From an uncultured Eubacteriales bacterium (GTDB lineage: Bacteria > Bacillota > Clostridia > Oscillospirales > Acutalibacteraceae): a stretch of 64,000 nt of DNA. Shown in pieces: positions 33,992 through 42,419 of this stretch; positions within the stretch are counted from its first letter, which is position 1, and each line of letters opens with the position of its first letter. The translations under genes and the position numbers were made by a program. Location: the NCBI GenBank assembly GCA_949292775.1, contig CASFBL010000007.1, forward strand, positions 1 through 64,000, in the 5' to 3' direction. The notes under the pieces were generated by a model that ran no database searches, was not told the DNA's origin, and saw nothing but the letters and a program-made list of their open reading frames with translations.

Positions 33992-35158
33992 ATGGCAGAC
34001 AAACGAGATTATTATGAAGTCCTCGGCGTAGACAGAAATGCGTCGGAGGATGAAATCAAAAAAGCCTACCGCAAGCTTGCCAAGAAATATCACCCCGACT
34101 TAAACCCCGGCGATAAAGACGCAGAAGCCAAGTTTAAAGAAGCAAACGAGGCATATGAGGTTTTGTCCGACGCGGAGAAAAAGGCGAAATATGACCGCTT
34201 TGGTCATGCGGGGGTTGACCCGAACTACGGTGCGGGCGCCGGCGGCTATGGCGGCGGCTTTAATGGGCAGGGCTTCGATTTTGACCTTGGCGATATTTTC
34301 AGCAATATTTTCGGCGGCGGCTTCGGCGGCGGTTTTGGCGGGGGCAGCAACCCCAACGCGCCCCAGCGCGGCAGCGATACGCAGACGAGCGTGACCATCT
34401 CTTTTGAAGAGGCGGCAAAAGGCTGTGAGCGTGAAGTGCAGTTCAGCCGAATTGAAGTCTGCGACGAGTGCCACGGCAGCGGTGCAGCGCCGGGCTCATC
34501 TCCGAAAACCTGCCCCGAATGTAACGGACGCGGGCAGGTCACTTCTCAGCAGAGAACGCCGTTCGGCGTGATTCAGACGCAAAAAGCGTGCTCCCGCTGC
34601 GGTGGCAAGGGCACGATTATTGATAACCCCTGTAAGAAATGCCGCGGCGCAGGTCGTGTCCGCAAGCCGGTAACAATTACGGTGAAAATCCCGGCCGGTA
34701 TCGACGACCGTCAGATTATCAATGCGCGCGGGCAGGGCAATAAAGGTGTAAACGGCGGTCCCGCGGGCGACCTTCGTGTGGCGGTCAATGTCCGTCCGCA
34801 CCCGATTTTTGAACGCGACGGCTACAATGTCTGGGTCGAAATGCATATCAGCTATGCGGCGGCAGCTTTGGGCTGCACATTACAGGTGCCGACGCTTGAC
34901 GGCAAGGTGCAGTATAATGTTCCGGCGGGCACGCAGTCCGGCGATGTGTTCAAATTAAAAGGCAAGGGCATTCAAAGCCTCAACAACCGCGGGCGCGGCG
35001 ATGAGCTGGTGCGCGTGATTGTGGATGTCCCGCGGAACCTCAATGAAAAACAGAAAGAGCTTTTGCGCGAGTTGGATGCGGCGCTCGGCAACGAGACCGC
35101 ACACCTCGGCCACGGCGAGGATGAGAAAAAAGGCTTTTTCGGCAAAAAGAAACGATAA
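33992..35158 (+). CDS. dnaJ: Chaperone protein DnaJ (Hsp40)
   Basis: This encodes 388 residues. J domain with [16 protein letters not shown] (HPD motif), a Gly/Phe linker (about 70-125), four CxxCxGxG zinc repeats ([32 protein letters not shown]) and the C-terminal client-binding domain. It stimulates DnaK. Confidence 0.98.
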   Translation: MADKRDYYEVLGVDRNASEDEIKKAYRKLAKKYHPDLNPGDKDAEAKFKEANEAYEVLSDAEKKAKYDRFGHAGVDPNYGAGAGGYGGGFNGQGFDFDLGDIFSNIFGGGFGGGFGGGSNPNAPQRGSDTQTSVTISFEEAAKGCEREVQFSRIEVCDECHGSGAAPGSSPKTCPECNGRGQVTSQQRTPFGVIQTQKACSRCGGKGTIIDNPCKKCRGAGRVRKPVTITVKIPAGIDDRQIINARGQGNKGVNGGPAGDLRVAVNVRPHPIFERDGYNVWVEMHISYAAAALGCTLQVPTLDGKVQYNVPAGTQSGDVFKLKGKGIQSLNNRGRGDELVRVIVDVPRNLNEKQKELLRELDAALGNETAHLGHGEDEKKGFFGKKKR

Positions 35159-35170
35159 AACATTGGAAAA

Positions 35171-35210
35171 AAACTGCTTTTGTGCTATTATACAAAAGCA
35201 GTTTTTTTTT
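35171..35210 (+). terminator. Terminator of the heat-shock operon
   Basis: aaactgcttttg / caaaagcagttt with a 10-base loop, ending in nine T. Confidence 0.9.
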
Positions 35211-35238
35211 GATTATTCTATTCTAAACAGGTGAAACT

Positions 35239-36459
35239 ATGGTATATGGATTGCTCGGCAGAACCTTGGGGCACAGCTATTCCCCGCAAATTCACGCCCT
35301 TTTGGGCGATTACGAATATCGGCTGTTTGAAGTCGAGCCGCAAGACCTTGAAGCCTTTTTGAAAAAACGGGAATTCGGGGGAATCAATGTGACCATTCCC
35401 TATAAAAAAGATGTGCTTCCCTACCTCTCCGGCATTTCTGAAAACGCCAAGCGCATCGGCGCAGTTAATACAATTACCGTTAAAGAAGACGGCGGGCTTT
35501 ATGGCGACAATACCGATTATGACGGCTTTTTGTGCCTTGTGCAAAAAAGCGGATTTCAAGTAAAGGGAAAAAAAACGCTGGTGCTCGGCACGGGCGGCGC
35601 GTCGCTGCCGATTTCGGCGGTGCTTTCCGACCTTGGTGCGCGCGAAGTCGTGTTCATTTCGAGAAGCGGCGAAAACAATTATCAAAACCTTTCGCGTCAC
35701 GCCGATGCGGATTTGATTGTCAACACAACCCCCGTTGGAATGTACCCGAACAATTTGCAAGCGCCGCTGTCGCTTTCCGAATTTCCAAATCTTTCCGGCG
35801 TGTTGGATATTGTCTATAACCCGCAGAAAACCAAGCTGATTTTAGATGCCGAGCGGTTAGGAATTCCGGCTTATTCCGGGCTTTTAATGCTTGTTGCACA
35901 AGGGAAGCGCGCTGCGGAGCTGTTTTTGGGGCGCGACATTCCCGACAGCGAAACTGACCGAATTTTCAAAAAACTTTCAACCGAAATGCAAAATATCGTG
36001 CTGGTGGGCATGCCCGGATGCGGCAAAACCACCGTCGGCAAAGCGCTTGCAGAAAAACTGAACCGACCGTTTTTTGACGCGGACGAAGAAATTTTGAAAC
36101 GCACCGGCAAAAGCGCCGCGGCGTGGATCGAAGCTTGCGGCGAAGCCGTGTTCCGTCAAAAAGAAACCGAGGTGTTAGAAAGCCTTTGCAAGCAAAGCGG
36201 CACAGTGATTGCCACCGGCGGCGGCGCGGTCACCGTGCCTGAAAACGCCGATATTTTGCGGCAAAACAGCATTGTGTTCTTTATAAACCGCGATATTGCG
36301 GCGCTGCCGACTGAGGGTCGTCCGCTTTCCAAGGCAACCGCACTTACTGAAATGTTCAAAGTGCGCTTGCCGCTGTATCAAAGCGTTTGTGACAAGGAAA
36401 TAGCCGCCAACGACAGCGTGCAAGCGGTCGTTCGCCGGATTTTGGAGGAATTGCAATGA
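35239..36459 (+). CDS. aroE/aroK: Fused shikimate dehydrogenase-shikimate kinase
   Basis: This encodes 406 residues and two enzymes of the shikimate pathway. Residues 1-235 are AroE: LLGRTLGHSYSPQIH, NVTIPYK with the catalytic Lys, NTDYDG, and the NADP motif LGTGGASLP. Residues about 247-406 are AroK: P-loop GMPGCGKTTVG, DADEEI and ATGGGAV. Fusion channels 3-dehydroshikimate to shikimate-3-phosphate. The four bases ATGA overlap with aroQ. Confidence 0.93.
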   Translation: MVYGLLGRTLGHSYSPQIHALLGDYEYRLFEVEPQDLEAFLKKREFGGINVTIPYKKDVLPYLSGISENAKRIGAVNTITVKEDGGLYGDNTDYDGFLCLVQKSGFQVKGKKTLVLGTGGASLPISAVLSDLGAREVVFISRSGENNYQNLSRHADADLIVNTTPVGMYPNNLQAPLSLSEFPNLSGVLDIVYNPQKTKLILDAERLGIPAYSGLLMLVAQGKRAAELFLGRDIPDSETDRIFKKLSTEMQNIVLVGMPGCGKTTVGKALAEKLNRPFFDADEEILKRTGKSAAAWIEACGEAVFRQKETEVLESLCKQSGTVIATGGGAVTVPENADILRQNSIVFFINRDIAALPTEGRPLSKATALTEMFKVRLPLYQSVCDKEIAANDSVQAVVRRILEELQ

Positions 36460-36884
36460 AAAATATTTTGGTAATCAACGGGCCGAATATCAATATGCTG
36501 GGCATTCGCGAGCCGGAAATCTACGGCGCCCAGACCTATGAGGTGCTTCTTGCCCTGATAGGCGAGTGGGCGGAAGAACTCGACTGTCAGGTGGAGTGTT
36601 TCCAGTCGAATCACGAGGGCGATATTGTCGACGAAATCCAGGCGGCTTATGGCCAGTTTGACGGCATTGTCATCAATCCCGCGGCTTACACCCACACAAG
36701 CGTTGCGATTTTAGACGCGCTCAAGGCAGTGGCGATTCCCACGGTCGAAGTCCACATTTCCGACATCAACACCCGAGAAGCGTTTCGTCAGATTTCCTAC
36801 GCCGGGCAGGCGTGCGAGGCGCATTTCATTGGATTGGGCTTTGACGGCTACAAAAAAGCACTCGAATATTTGGCGGCGCTGTAA
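36456..36884 (+). CDS. aroQ: 3-dehydroquinate dehydratase, type II
   Basis: This encodes 142 residues of the usual size. Motifs: INGPNINMLG, catalytic Tyr region REPEIYG, QSNHEGDIVD, NPAAYTHTS and EVHISDIN. It makes the substrate of AroE, the step just before the fused protein. Confidence 0.96.
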   Translation: MKNILVINGPNINMLGIREPEIYGAQTYEVLLALIGEWAEELDCQVECFQSNHEGDIVDEIQAAYGQFDGIVINPAAYTHTSVAILDALKAVAIPTVEVHISDINTREAFRQISYAGQACEAHFIGLGFDGYKKALEYLAAL

Positions 36885-36931
36885 AAGCCAAAAACAATAT
36901 AGATAAAAATTGACTATCATCATTTAAAAAC

Positions 36932-36964
36932 AAACGCTCCGGTAAATTCCGGGGCGTTTTTGTG
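36932..36964 (+). terminator. Terminator after aroQ
   Basis: aacgctccgg / ccggggcgtt (one mismatch), 6-base loop, then tttttg. Confidence 0.8.
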
Positions 36965-36986
36965 TGCTTATATGCAAAAATTTTCG

Positions 36987-37973
36987 TTAGACAATCGGCA
37001 CATAGCCGCTTTCCTCAATCAGCTTTTGACCTTCTTTTGACAAAAGCCAGTCTACCAAAACCGGAATGTTCTCGTTGTCGTTGTCTGCACGGTAGACCGC
37101 ATAAAATTCTGCAACAATCGGATAGCTGCGGCTGCGGATATTTTCCGCACTCGGATATACGCCGTTGAGGGAAAGCATTTTCACCTTTTCATTTGCGACC
37201 ATGCCTTCCATATAATAGCGAAACGAAAATCCAATCGATGCGCCTGCAATGGCAAGCGGTGATTTTTGCCCGATTTTACAGTCGCCCATAAAGCCTTCGA
37301 ACGCTGTCTGACTGCCGCTGCCCTCTAATCTTGTAATCGGGTTAATAATGCGGTTTGCGCCGCCGACTTCCGACCAGTTTTTGTATTCTCCGGCATAGAT
37401 TTTGCGAATTTGGTCAGCCGTTAAATTGTCAACCGGGTTGTTTTGATTGACGAAAAATACAAACGCTTCTAACCCAATCGGCACAAACCGGAGCTCCACG
37501 CCCTTTTCTTTGGCATATTGCTTTTGCGCTTCGGAGGGTGCGGCGCTAAAGAAAATATCTGTCGTGCCGTCTACAACCGCCTGATAGCCGCGCACGGTGT
37601 TGTTGTATTGCATCGCGCTGTCGTCCGCAAAATTTTCGCCGTAAAAATTGTTGTCCGAAAACGCGCCGCCCTCAAAAGTGACACAGCCTTCGGGGTAAAC
37701 CGTGTCAATCACTGCGGCATAAACCGGCACGAGCGCCGCCGCGCCGTCTAAAACGGGCAAGTCACCGCTCAGGCGCAAATCGGTGGATATGTCCGGTAAA
37801 TCCGAACCCTCTGCGTGCGGCAGATAGTGCGCGACCTCCACCATCTGCGCCTGCGTCGCGCCGCTGAAATTATTGGAAAGCCGCCGCGTGAAAAGCGTAT
37901 ACAAACTCAAATTAAAAGCGGCAAAAAACACCACGGTCACAAAAAGTGTAAAAATCTGTTTGCCGCGCGTCAT
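36987..37973 (-). CDS. Membrane-anchored PstS-like binding protein
   Basis: This encodes 328 residues. One N-terminal membrane segment (about 7-28) without a lipobox, then a PstS-type binding domain in the normal order: VDGTTDIFFSAAPSE, GLEAFVFFVNQNNPV, LTADQIRKIYAGEYKNW, then LEGSGSQTAFE and SKEGQKLIEESGYV at the end. The ligand is probably phosphate or a similar oxyanion, but no permease or ATPase is next to it. ATG 37973 overlaps the stop of the 48-residue gene (ATGA); GTG 37982 with ggag 7 bases away is an alternative start. Confidence 0.8.
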   Translation of the reverse strand: MTRGKQIFTLFVTVVFFAAFNLSLYTLFTRRLSNNFSGATQAQMVEVAHYLPHAEGSDLPDISTDLRLSGDLPVLDGAAALVPVYAAVIDTVYPEGCVTFEGGAFSDNNFYGENFADDSAMQYNNTVRGYQAVVDGTTDIFFSAAPSEAQKQYAKEKGVELRFVPIGLEAFVFFVNQNNPVDNLTADQIRKIYAGEYKNWSEVGGANRIINPITRLEGSGSQTAFEGFMGDCKIGQKSPLAIAGASIGFSFRYYMEGMVANEKVKMLSLNGVYPSAENIRSRSYPIVAEFYAVYRADNDNENIPVLVDWLLSKEGQKLIEESGYVPIV

Positions 37974-38116
37974 GTTCCCCACAGTTCCTCTCCGACAAAA
38001 TAGATAATGGAGCAGTGCTCATAGGCGTACGCCGCATAAATGAAATGCGCAACTGTGAGTGCAAGACAAACGGCAAGCACCGAAAGGAAAACAATCCAAA
38101 AAGTACGCGTTTTCAT
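37970..38116 (-). CDS. 48-residue membrane protein
   Basis: A short reading frame: MKTRTFWIVFLSVLAV, continuing as one hydrophobic helix to about residue 27, then YAAYAYEHCS and a short tail ending ELWGT. Support: ggggaa ribosome site 6 bases before ATG 38116, four-base overlap (ATGA) with the next gene, and 9 bases after the preceding gene. Single-pass membrane peptide, function unknown; possibly a partner of the PstS-like protein. Confidence 0.65.
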   Translation of the reverse strand: MKTRTFWIVFLSVLAVCLALTVAHFIYAAYAYEHCSIIYFVGEELWGT

Positions 38117-38125
38117 AGTTTCCCC

Positions 38126-38377
38126 TCACATATAGGCGATTTCCTGCGAAAGCAGAGCCATAACGCCGAGCACAATCGCCGAAAAAACGATGGTAAAAAT
38201 AAGAAATGCAATCATAAGCGTGCGGTGGGTCAGCACGATTTCTTCCGGCACTGTGCCCGGAGCAGCTTCATTTTTTCGCTTTGCGGAAATATACCGGCAC
38301 AGGCGCACGAGAAACAGAACAAAAAAGATGACAGGGGAGCAGAAAAAAAGAAGCGCCAGAACAAGAAGCCCCTCCAT
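38126..38377 (-). CDS. 83-residue two-pass membrane protein
   Basis: Two membrane segments (about 4-27, LLVLALLFFCSPVIFFVLFL, and 53-75, MIAFLIFTIVFSAIVLGVMA) flank a 25-residue loop rich in Lys, Ala and Pro. ATG 38377 has ggagg upstream; the longer reading into the repeats upstream is not credible. First gene of a three-gene operon with the 48-residue protein and the PstS-like protein. No family recognised. Confidence 0.65.
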   Translation of the reverse strand: MEGLLVLALLFFCSPVIFFVLFLVRLCRYISAKRKNEAAPGTVPEEIVLTHRTLMIAFLIFTIVFSAIVLGVMALLSQEIAYM

Positions 38378-38491
38378 TGAAAAACCCTCCTCCGTATTTT
38401 GCCGGGCAGCATACCCGACCGAACGCTTGCGTAAATTCTGCAAACAGCCGCAAGGACTGTCTCTGTGGATTGTACCAAACGAACAACATTT

Positions 38492-38520
38492 TTGTAGGGG
38501 CGAGGTTCCACCCTCGCCCG
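38492..38520 (+). repeat. Family C hairpin repeat
   Basis: ttgtaggggcgaggttcca with its closing arm ccctcgcccg forms a perfect GC hairpin; it recurs at 39017-39045 with one change. Confidence 0.7.
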
Positions 38521-38577
38521 CGAAAGGTATAGCAAAGCCGATGCCGGGCAAAAGAAATTCCGCCCCGTGTGTACTAT

Positions 38578-38734
38578 CTGCGCGCACCTTTCTCTCCCTC
38601 CGGCTTTTGCCTGCGGCAAAAGCCACCTCCCTCGTCAGAGGGAGGAAAAACGATGGAGCGCAAAGCCGATGCCGGGAGGACACGGCTGTTTTTAGTACCA
38701 AGTAAAAGCCGCGATTCGGTGTGCCCGGCGGCAC
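38578..38734 (-). repeat. 157-bp direct repeat, copy 1 (families A and B inverted)
   Basis: It contains the family B double hairpin (38586-38646) and the family A end (38660-38734), both in reverse orientation to those at 1-766. It is identical to 39102-39258 except for one base in 157. Confidence 0.85.
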
Positions 38735-38834
38735 CGTGTCCGTATGATAGATTACAACACTGCCGCTTCCGGGCAAAGGAACTCCCGCCCCGCACATACT
38801 ATCTGCGCGAATTCACCGCGCGTTGGCACGCGCC

Positions 38835-38986
38835 GGGGAACCCCCGGCGAGGGTTCCCCACGCCAAAACAGTCCGCCGGACTGTTTTGTCTCCCCTCCTG
38901 CGCTTTTTTACAGGACAGGATTTTCGCCCTGTGCGCAGGGCGACCAAAGGCTTTGCCTTTGGATTCCACCACCTTTGAAAAGGTGG
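38835..38986. repeat. Cassette of five consecutive perfect hairpins
   Basis: Within 152 bases: ggggaaccc/gggttcccc (38835-38859), aaaacagtcc/ggactgtttt (38865-38887), cgccctg/cagggcg (38925-38942), ccaaaggc/gcctttgg (38944-38962) and ccacctt/aaggtgg (38969-38986). No reading frame of note. The gap 38378-39257 holds only this cassette and the repeats. Confidence 0.7.
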
Positions 38987-39016
38987 ACGAAACTTTAAAT
39001 GTTGGTTGATTTACCG

Positions 39017-39045
39017 TTGTAGGGGCGAGGTTCCACCCTCACCCG
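39017..39045 (+). repeat. Family C hairpin repeat, second copy
   Basis: It matches 38492-38520 except for one base in the closing arm (ccctcacccg). Confidence 0.65.
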
Positions 39046-39101
39046 CAAAGCTATAGCATAGACGCTTCCGGGCGAAGGAACTTCCACTTTTTGTGCACTA
39101 C

Positions 39102-39258
39102 CTGCGCGCACCTTTCTCTCCCTCCGGCTTTTGCCTGCGGCAAAAGCCACCTCCCTCGTCAGAGGGAGGAAAAACAATGGAGCGCAAAGCCGATGCCGGG
39201 AGGACACGGCTGTTTTTAGTACCAAGTAAAAGCCGCGATTCGGTGTGCCCGGCGGCAC
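39102..39258 (-). repeat. 157-bp direct repeat, copy 2
   Basis: Near-perfect copy of 38578-38734. It ends exactly on the first base of the rlmH stop codon (forward c at 39258). Confidence 0.85.
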
Positions 39259-39740
39259 TATTTGTGGTATTTGCCGCCGTTTGCGATTTGAAATGCGCGG
39301 TAAAGTTGTTCTAAAAGCATCACACGCGCCATTTGGTGCGGAAAGGTCATTTCCGACATCGAAAACCGGCAGTCAGAAAGCTTTTTTATCTCGTCATCCA
39401 GCCCGAAAGAGCTGCCGAGGATGAAAACTATATGGCTGCTGCCGCTGACAGCCAAAGAAGATAATTTTTGACTAAACGCCGGACTGCTCATCTGTTTCCC
39501 TTCAATGCACATCGAAAACACATAAGCGCCCTGCGGGATTTTCGAGCGCAGAAGCGCCGCTTCTTTTTTGAGCGCGGCGGCAATTTCGCTGTCCGAAGGG
39601 CTGTCGGAAAGACGAACGGGGGTAAGCTCCACCATGTTCAGCTTGCAAAAGGCAGACAGCCGCTTTTCATATTCCGCGCAAAATTGACGCATATAAGGTT
39701 CTTTCAGCTTGCCGAGGGCAAGCACCGTTACAGAAATCAA
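39258..39740 (-). CDS. rlmH: 23S rRNA (pseudouridine1915-N3)-methyltransferase RlmH
   Basis: This encodes 160 residues, the normal size. SPOUT-fold motifs: LALGKLKEPYM, FILGSSFGLDDE, SMSEMTFPHQMARVMLLEQ and the C-terminal YRAFQI...YHK. It methylates pseudouridine 1915 in helix 69 of 23S rRNA. The start codon is TTG 39740, which overlaps the stop of the upstream MBL gene (TTGA); aaaggg lies about 10 bases upstream and no ATG fits. Confidence 0.95.
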   Translation of the reverse strand: MISVTVLALGKLKEPYMRQFCAEYEKRLSAFCKLNMVELTPVRLSDSPSDSEIAAALKKEAALLRSKIPQGAYVFSMCIEGKQMSSPAFSQKLSSLAVSGSSHIVFILGSSFGLDDEIKKLSDCRFSMSEMTFPHQMARVMLLEQLYRAFQIANGGKYHK

Positions 39741-40531
39741 AACAAAAACGCCCTTTCATCCCAAACCGGCTTTGCCACGCACAGGGTGAAATCCGCACCA
39801 GGTTCGGCACCAGCGTTTTGGAGTTCGTCCGCCGTCACGCGGTAGGCGAGCGCCGGCAGGTTGTTTTGCTCGCTTAGGTGTCCTAAAAAGACACGCTTTG
39901 TGCCGCACTTTACAAAGTCGCAAACCGCTTCGGCACACGCTTCGTTAGAAAGGTGACCGCCCGCGCCTAAAATGCGCTTTTTCAAGGGATAAGGATATTG
40001 CGGGTTGTTTTCGAGCATCCGCACATCGTGGTTGGATTCCATTAACACAGTCTCACAGCCGGCAACCGCGCTGCGCACGGTTTCGGTCATGACGCCAAGG
40101 TCGGTGGCAATGGCGATGCGCTCTCCGCTTTCGTCGTGGAGCACATAGCCGCAGCTTTCGCGGCTGTCGTGCGAGGTGGCAAACGGCTTAACAAAAAGAG
40201 AGCAGACCTCCGCGCCGTCAGGCCCTAAAGCGAATGCGTCAAACCGCCCGTCTAAAACGCCCATTTCATCGAGCGCGCAAAGTGTGCCGCCGGTCGCGTA
40301 CACACGCGGGTGATGTTTGCCGGCAAACACCCGCAAGCCGCTTATATGGTCGGAATGCTCGTGTGTAACGAAAACCGCCTGAATGCTGTCGGGCGAAACA
40401 CCGATGTTGTTAAGCGCAGTTTCAATTTGACGGCAGCTTCTGCCTGCGTCAATGAGCACGCCGCCTGTGGGCGTGCCGACATAAATCGAATTCCCTTTGC
40501 TGGAGGAAAACAGGGGACAAAACTTAATCAT
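39737..40531 (-). CDS. MBL-fold hydrolase, YycJ/WalJ-like
   Basis: This encodes 264 residues. Metallo-beta-lactamase motifs: FVTHEHSDHISGL, ATSHDSRE, IATDLGV and LGHLSEQN. The group (YycJ/WalJ) includes proteins linked to WalRK cell-wall control and a possible 5'-exonuclease activity; its position before rlmH is a common Firmicute arrangement. ATG 40531 has ggag 8 bases upstream. Confidence 0.88.
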   Translation of the reverse strand: MIKFCPLFSSSKGNSIYVGTPTGGVLIDAGRSCRQIETALNNIGVSPDSIQAVFVTHEHSDHISGLRVFAGKHHPRVYATGGTLCALDEMGVLDGRFDAFALGPDGAEVCSLFVKPFATSHDSRESCGYVLHDESGERIAIATDLGVMTETVRSAVAGCETVLMESNHDVRMLENNPQYPYPLKKRILGAGGHLSNEACAEAVCDFVKCGTKRVFLGHLSEQNNLPALAYRVTADELQNAGAEPGADFTLCVAKPVWDERAFLF

Positions 40532-40558
40532 CTAAAAATCTCCGGGTTAATTGGTCTT

Positions 40559-41434
40559 TTACACTTGCGCGAGCGCTGCGGCACTCGGCAAAATCGAATT
40601 GGTTGTGATATAACGGACGCCGCAGTCGAGCATTTTTAAAAGCAAATCTTTGTCGTCCACCGTCCAGCAGGCGGCGGTCAGCCCGTTATCTAACACTTTC
40701 TTTATGTATTCGGGGCGCACAGCGTTGTATTGCGCACAGAACGCCACACCCAAATTCGCGGCTTTCGCCCGGCGAATCACCTTGTTTGTAATGTAGTGTA
40801 CCAGATACCACATTTCCAAAGTGTCGTCTATCTCACGCATGGCACGCAAATCAGACAGGTGGAAAGAAATTAAAATGCAGCTTTGCAAAATATCGTTTTC
40901 TTTAAGCAGGTTATAAAGGTCCTGCATTTTCTCGGTGCGCGGGTCTTTGATTTCAATCATCGGGCGGCAGCCATAGGTTTTGCAGACATCGATGTATTCC
41001 TGCAAGGTGCAGATGCGCGCTTCGGGGAACTTGTCGATGTTTGCGCCGTTAATCATTTTCTTTTGGAGCATTTCCGTATAAGAATAGTCTTTTACATCGC
41101 CGGTGCCTTGGAACATGGTTTTGATCTGCCCGTCGTGGAGCACGACCCAGGTGCCGTCAGTTGTGCAGTGGGTGTCGCATTCCAGCGCGTAAAACCCGGC
41201 TTTGCCGCCGGCAATGAAAGCTTCTTTGGTGTTTTCGGGGTACTGCGCGGAAAGCCCGCGGTGCGCGGTGAGGTGAACGCCTTCCGGTGCGTCCGGCACG
41301 AGCTTTGTGAAATCCTGCAAAGGCTTCGGCGCAATCTTTTTGTAACGCATCCGCCGATAAACAATACCGCCGATTGCGGTCGATGCAACAGCTGCAACGC
41401 CTGCCATGGCAATTTTCTGCAATGCTTTTCCCAT
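40559..41434 (-). CDS. Glycerophosphodiester phosphodiesterase family protein
   Basis: This encodes 291 residues. An N-terminal hydrophobic stretch (about 6-24) may anchor it. The TIM-barrel motifs are HRGLSAQYPENT, ALECDTHCTTDGTWV and HDGQIK, which carry the His pair and acidic metal ligands. It should cut glycerophosphodiesters into glycerol-3-phosphate and an alcohol. ATG 41434 has ggaggt 8 bases upstream; the longer frame reads through the promoter. Confidence 0.88.
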   Translation of the reverse strand: MGKALQKIAMAGVAAVASTAIGGIVYRRMRYKKIAPKPLQDFTKLVPDAPEGVHLTAHRGLSAQYPENTKEAFIAGGKAGFYALECDTHCTTDGTWVVLHDGQIKTMFQGTGDVKDYSYTEMLQKKMINGANIDKFPEARICTLQEYIDVCKTYGCRPMIEIKDPRTEKMQDLYNLLKENDILQSCILISFHLSDLRAMREIDDTLEMWYLVHYITNKVIRRAKAANLGVAFCAQYNAVRPEYIKKVLDNGLTAACWTVDDKDLLLKMLDCGVRYITTNSILPSAAALAQV

Positions 41435-41468
41435 AAAACGACCTCCCGAAACAAATTTTTCGACTAAC

Positions 41469-41497
41469 AGTATACTACAAAACAGGTGAAAAGTAAA
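41469..41497 (-). promoter_or_regulatory. Promoter of the GDPD gene
   Basis: On the minus strand TTTACT (41497-41492), 17 bases, TATACT (41474-41469). A LexA-like core ACAAATGTT (41497-41505) touches the -35 but its outer arms are poor. Confidence 0.6.
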
Positions 41498-41507
41498 CAA
41501 ATGTTGA

Positions 41508-41550
41508 AAAAACAAAAGACCGCCCGCGTAACACACGGACGGCCGGATTT
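41508..41550 (-). terminator. Terminator after the patatin gene
   Basis: On the minus strand ccgtccgtg and cgcgggcgg pair (with G-U pairs) around a 5-base loop, followed by tcttttgtttttt. Confidence 0.7.
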
Positions 41551-41564
41551 TTACAGATATGAAT

Positions 41565-42419
41565 TTACGCTTTATCAGAAAACAGCGCCTCGATGTCTTC
41601 CATCGCGTGCTTGCAGTCGCGCATGCCCTCGAAATAGCAGTGCTCCAGTTTTTCGGTGTCTGTGCCGAATTTGTCTACGGGCAAAGCGTATTCCGGCGCA
41701 AGTACGACCGCGCGACCCTCTTTTTGGAGACTGTCGCAAAGCGCCAAAGACTGGTTGTAAACAATATGGCGGTTGTCGAGCGCCGCAATCATGTTCGGGT
41801 ACTCTTTTAAAATGCGCGCGTATGCGGCGCGCATGCGCTCCGGCTTTTTCACATAGTCACGCGGTCTTGTCCGCACAATTAAAAGCCGTTCACAGCCGTC
41901 GTCAAGTGCACGCTGTACCGGAATGGAATCCGCTACGCCGCCGTCAAAATATTTTCTGCCTTCAAATTCCACCGGCGGGGTAAACATCGGCAGCGCCGCC
42001 GATGCTTTTAACGGCGTAAAATCTGTTCCGTGCAGCTTTTCTTTGCCGAAATATACCGCTTTTCCGGTTTCTGCATCGGTGACTACGGTGACAAATTCGC
42101 TTTTATCGGCAAAAAAAGCATCGTAATCAAACGGGTCAAGCTCCTGGGGGATTGTATCATAAATAAAATCCAGACCGAAAACAGATTTTTTGTGTAAAAT
42201 CGGGTCAATGCCGATGTAACGCTTGTCGTGGACATATTGGGTGTCTACACGAAATCCTCTGCCGCGCTGCCCGGAAATGTAGGAAACCGCATTGCCCGCA
42301 CCGGCAGAAACACCGATGATGTAGTCGAAATGGATATGGTTATCCATAAGCGCATCCAGCACGCCGACGGTGTAAACGCCGCGCATGCCGCCGCCCTCTA
42401 AAACCAAACCGGTTTTCAT
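41565..42419 (-). CDS. Patatin-like phospholipase
   Basis: This encodes 284 residues. The Ser-Asp dyad is present: oxyanion loop EGGGMRGVY, nucleophile GVSAGAG (G-x-S-x-G) and the DGGVAD Asp. It is a bacterial lipid acyl hydrolase of the RssA/YjjU type, cytosolic, without signal peptide. It directly follows maf (stop and ATG adjacent). Confidence 0.9.
   Translation of the reverse strand: MKTGLVLEGGGMRGVYTVGVLDALMDNHIHFDYIIGVSAGAGNAVSYISGQRGRGFRVDTQYVHDKRYIGIDPILHKKSVFGLDFIYDTIPQELDPFDYDAFFADKSEFVTVVTDAETGKAVYFGKEKLHGTDFTPLKASAALPMFTPPVEFEGRKYFDGGVADSIPVQRALDDGCERLLIVRTRPRDYVKKPERMRAAYARILKEYPNMIAALDNRHIVYNQSLALCDSLQKEGRAVVLAPEYALPVDKFGTDTEKLEHCYFEGMRDCKHAMEDIEALFSDKA

Noticed and set aside
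38126-38797. 223-codon frame as one large protein
   Set aside because: Its first two thirds lie in the repeat region; the ribosome site and membrane segments support only the 83-residue C-terminal part.
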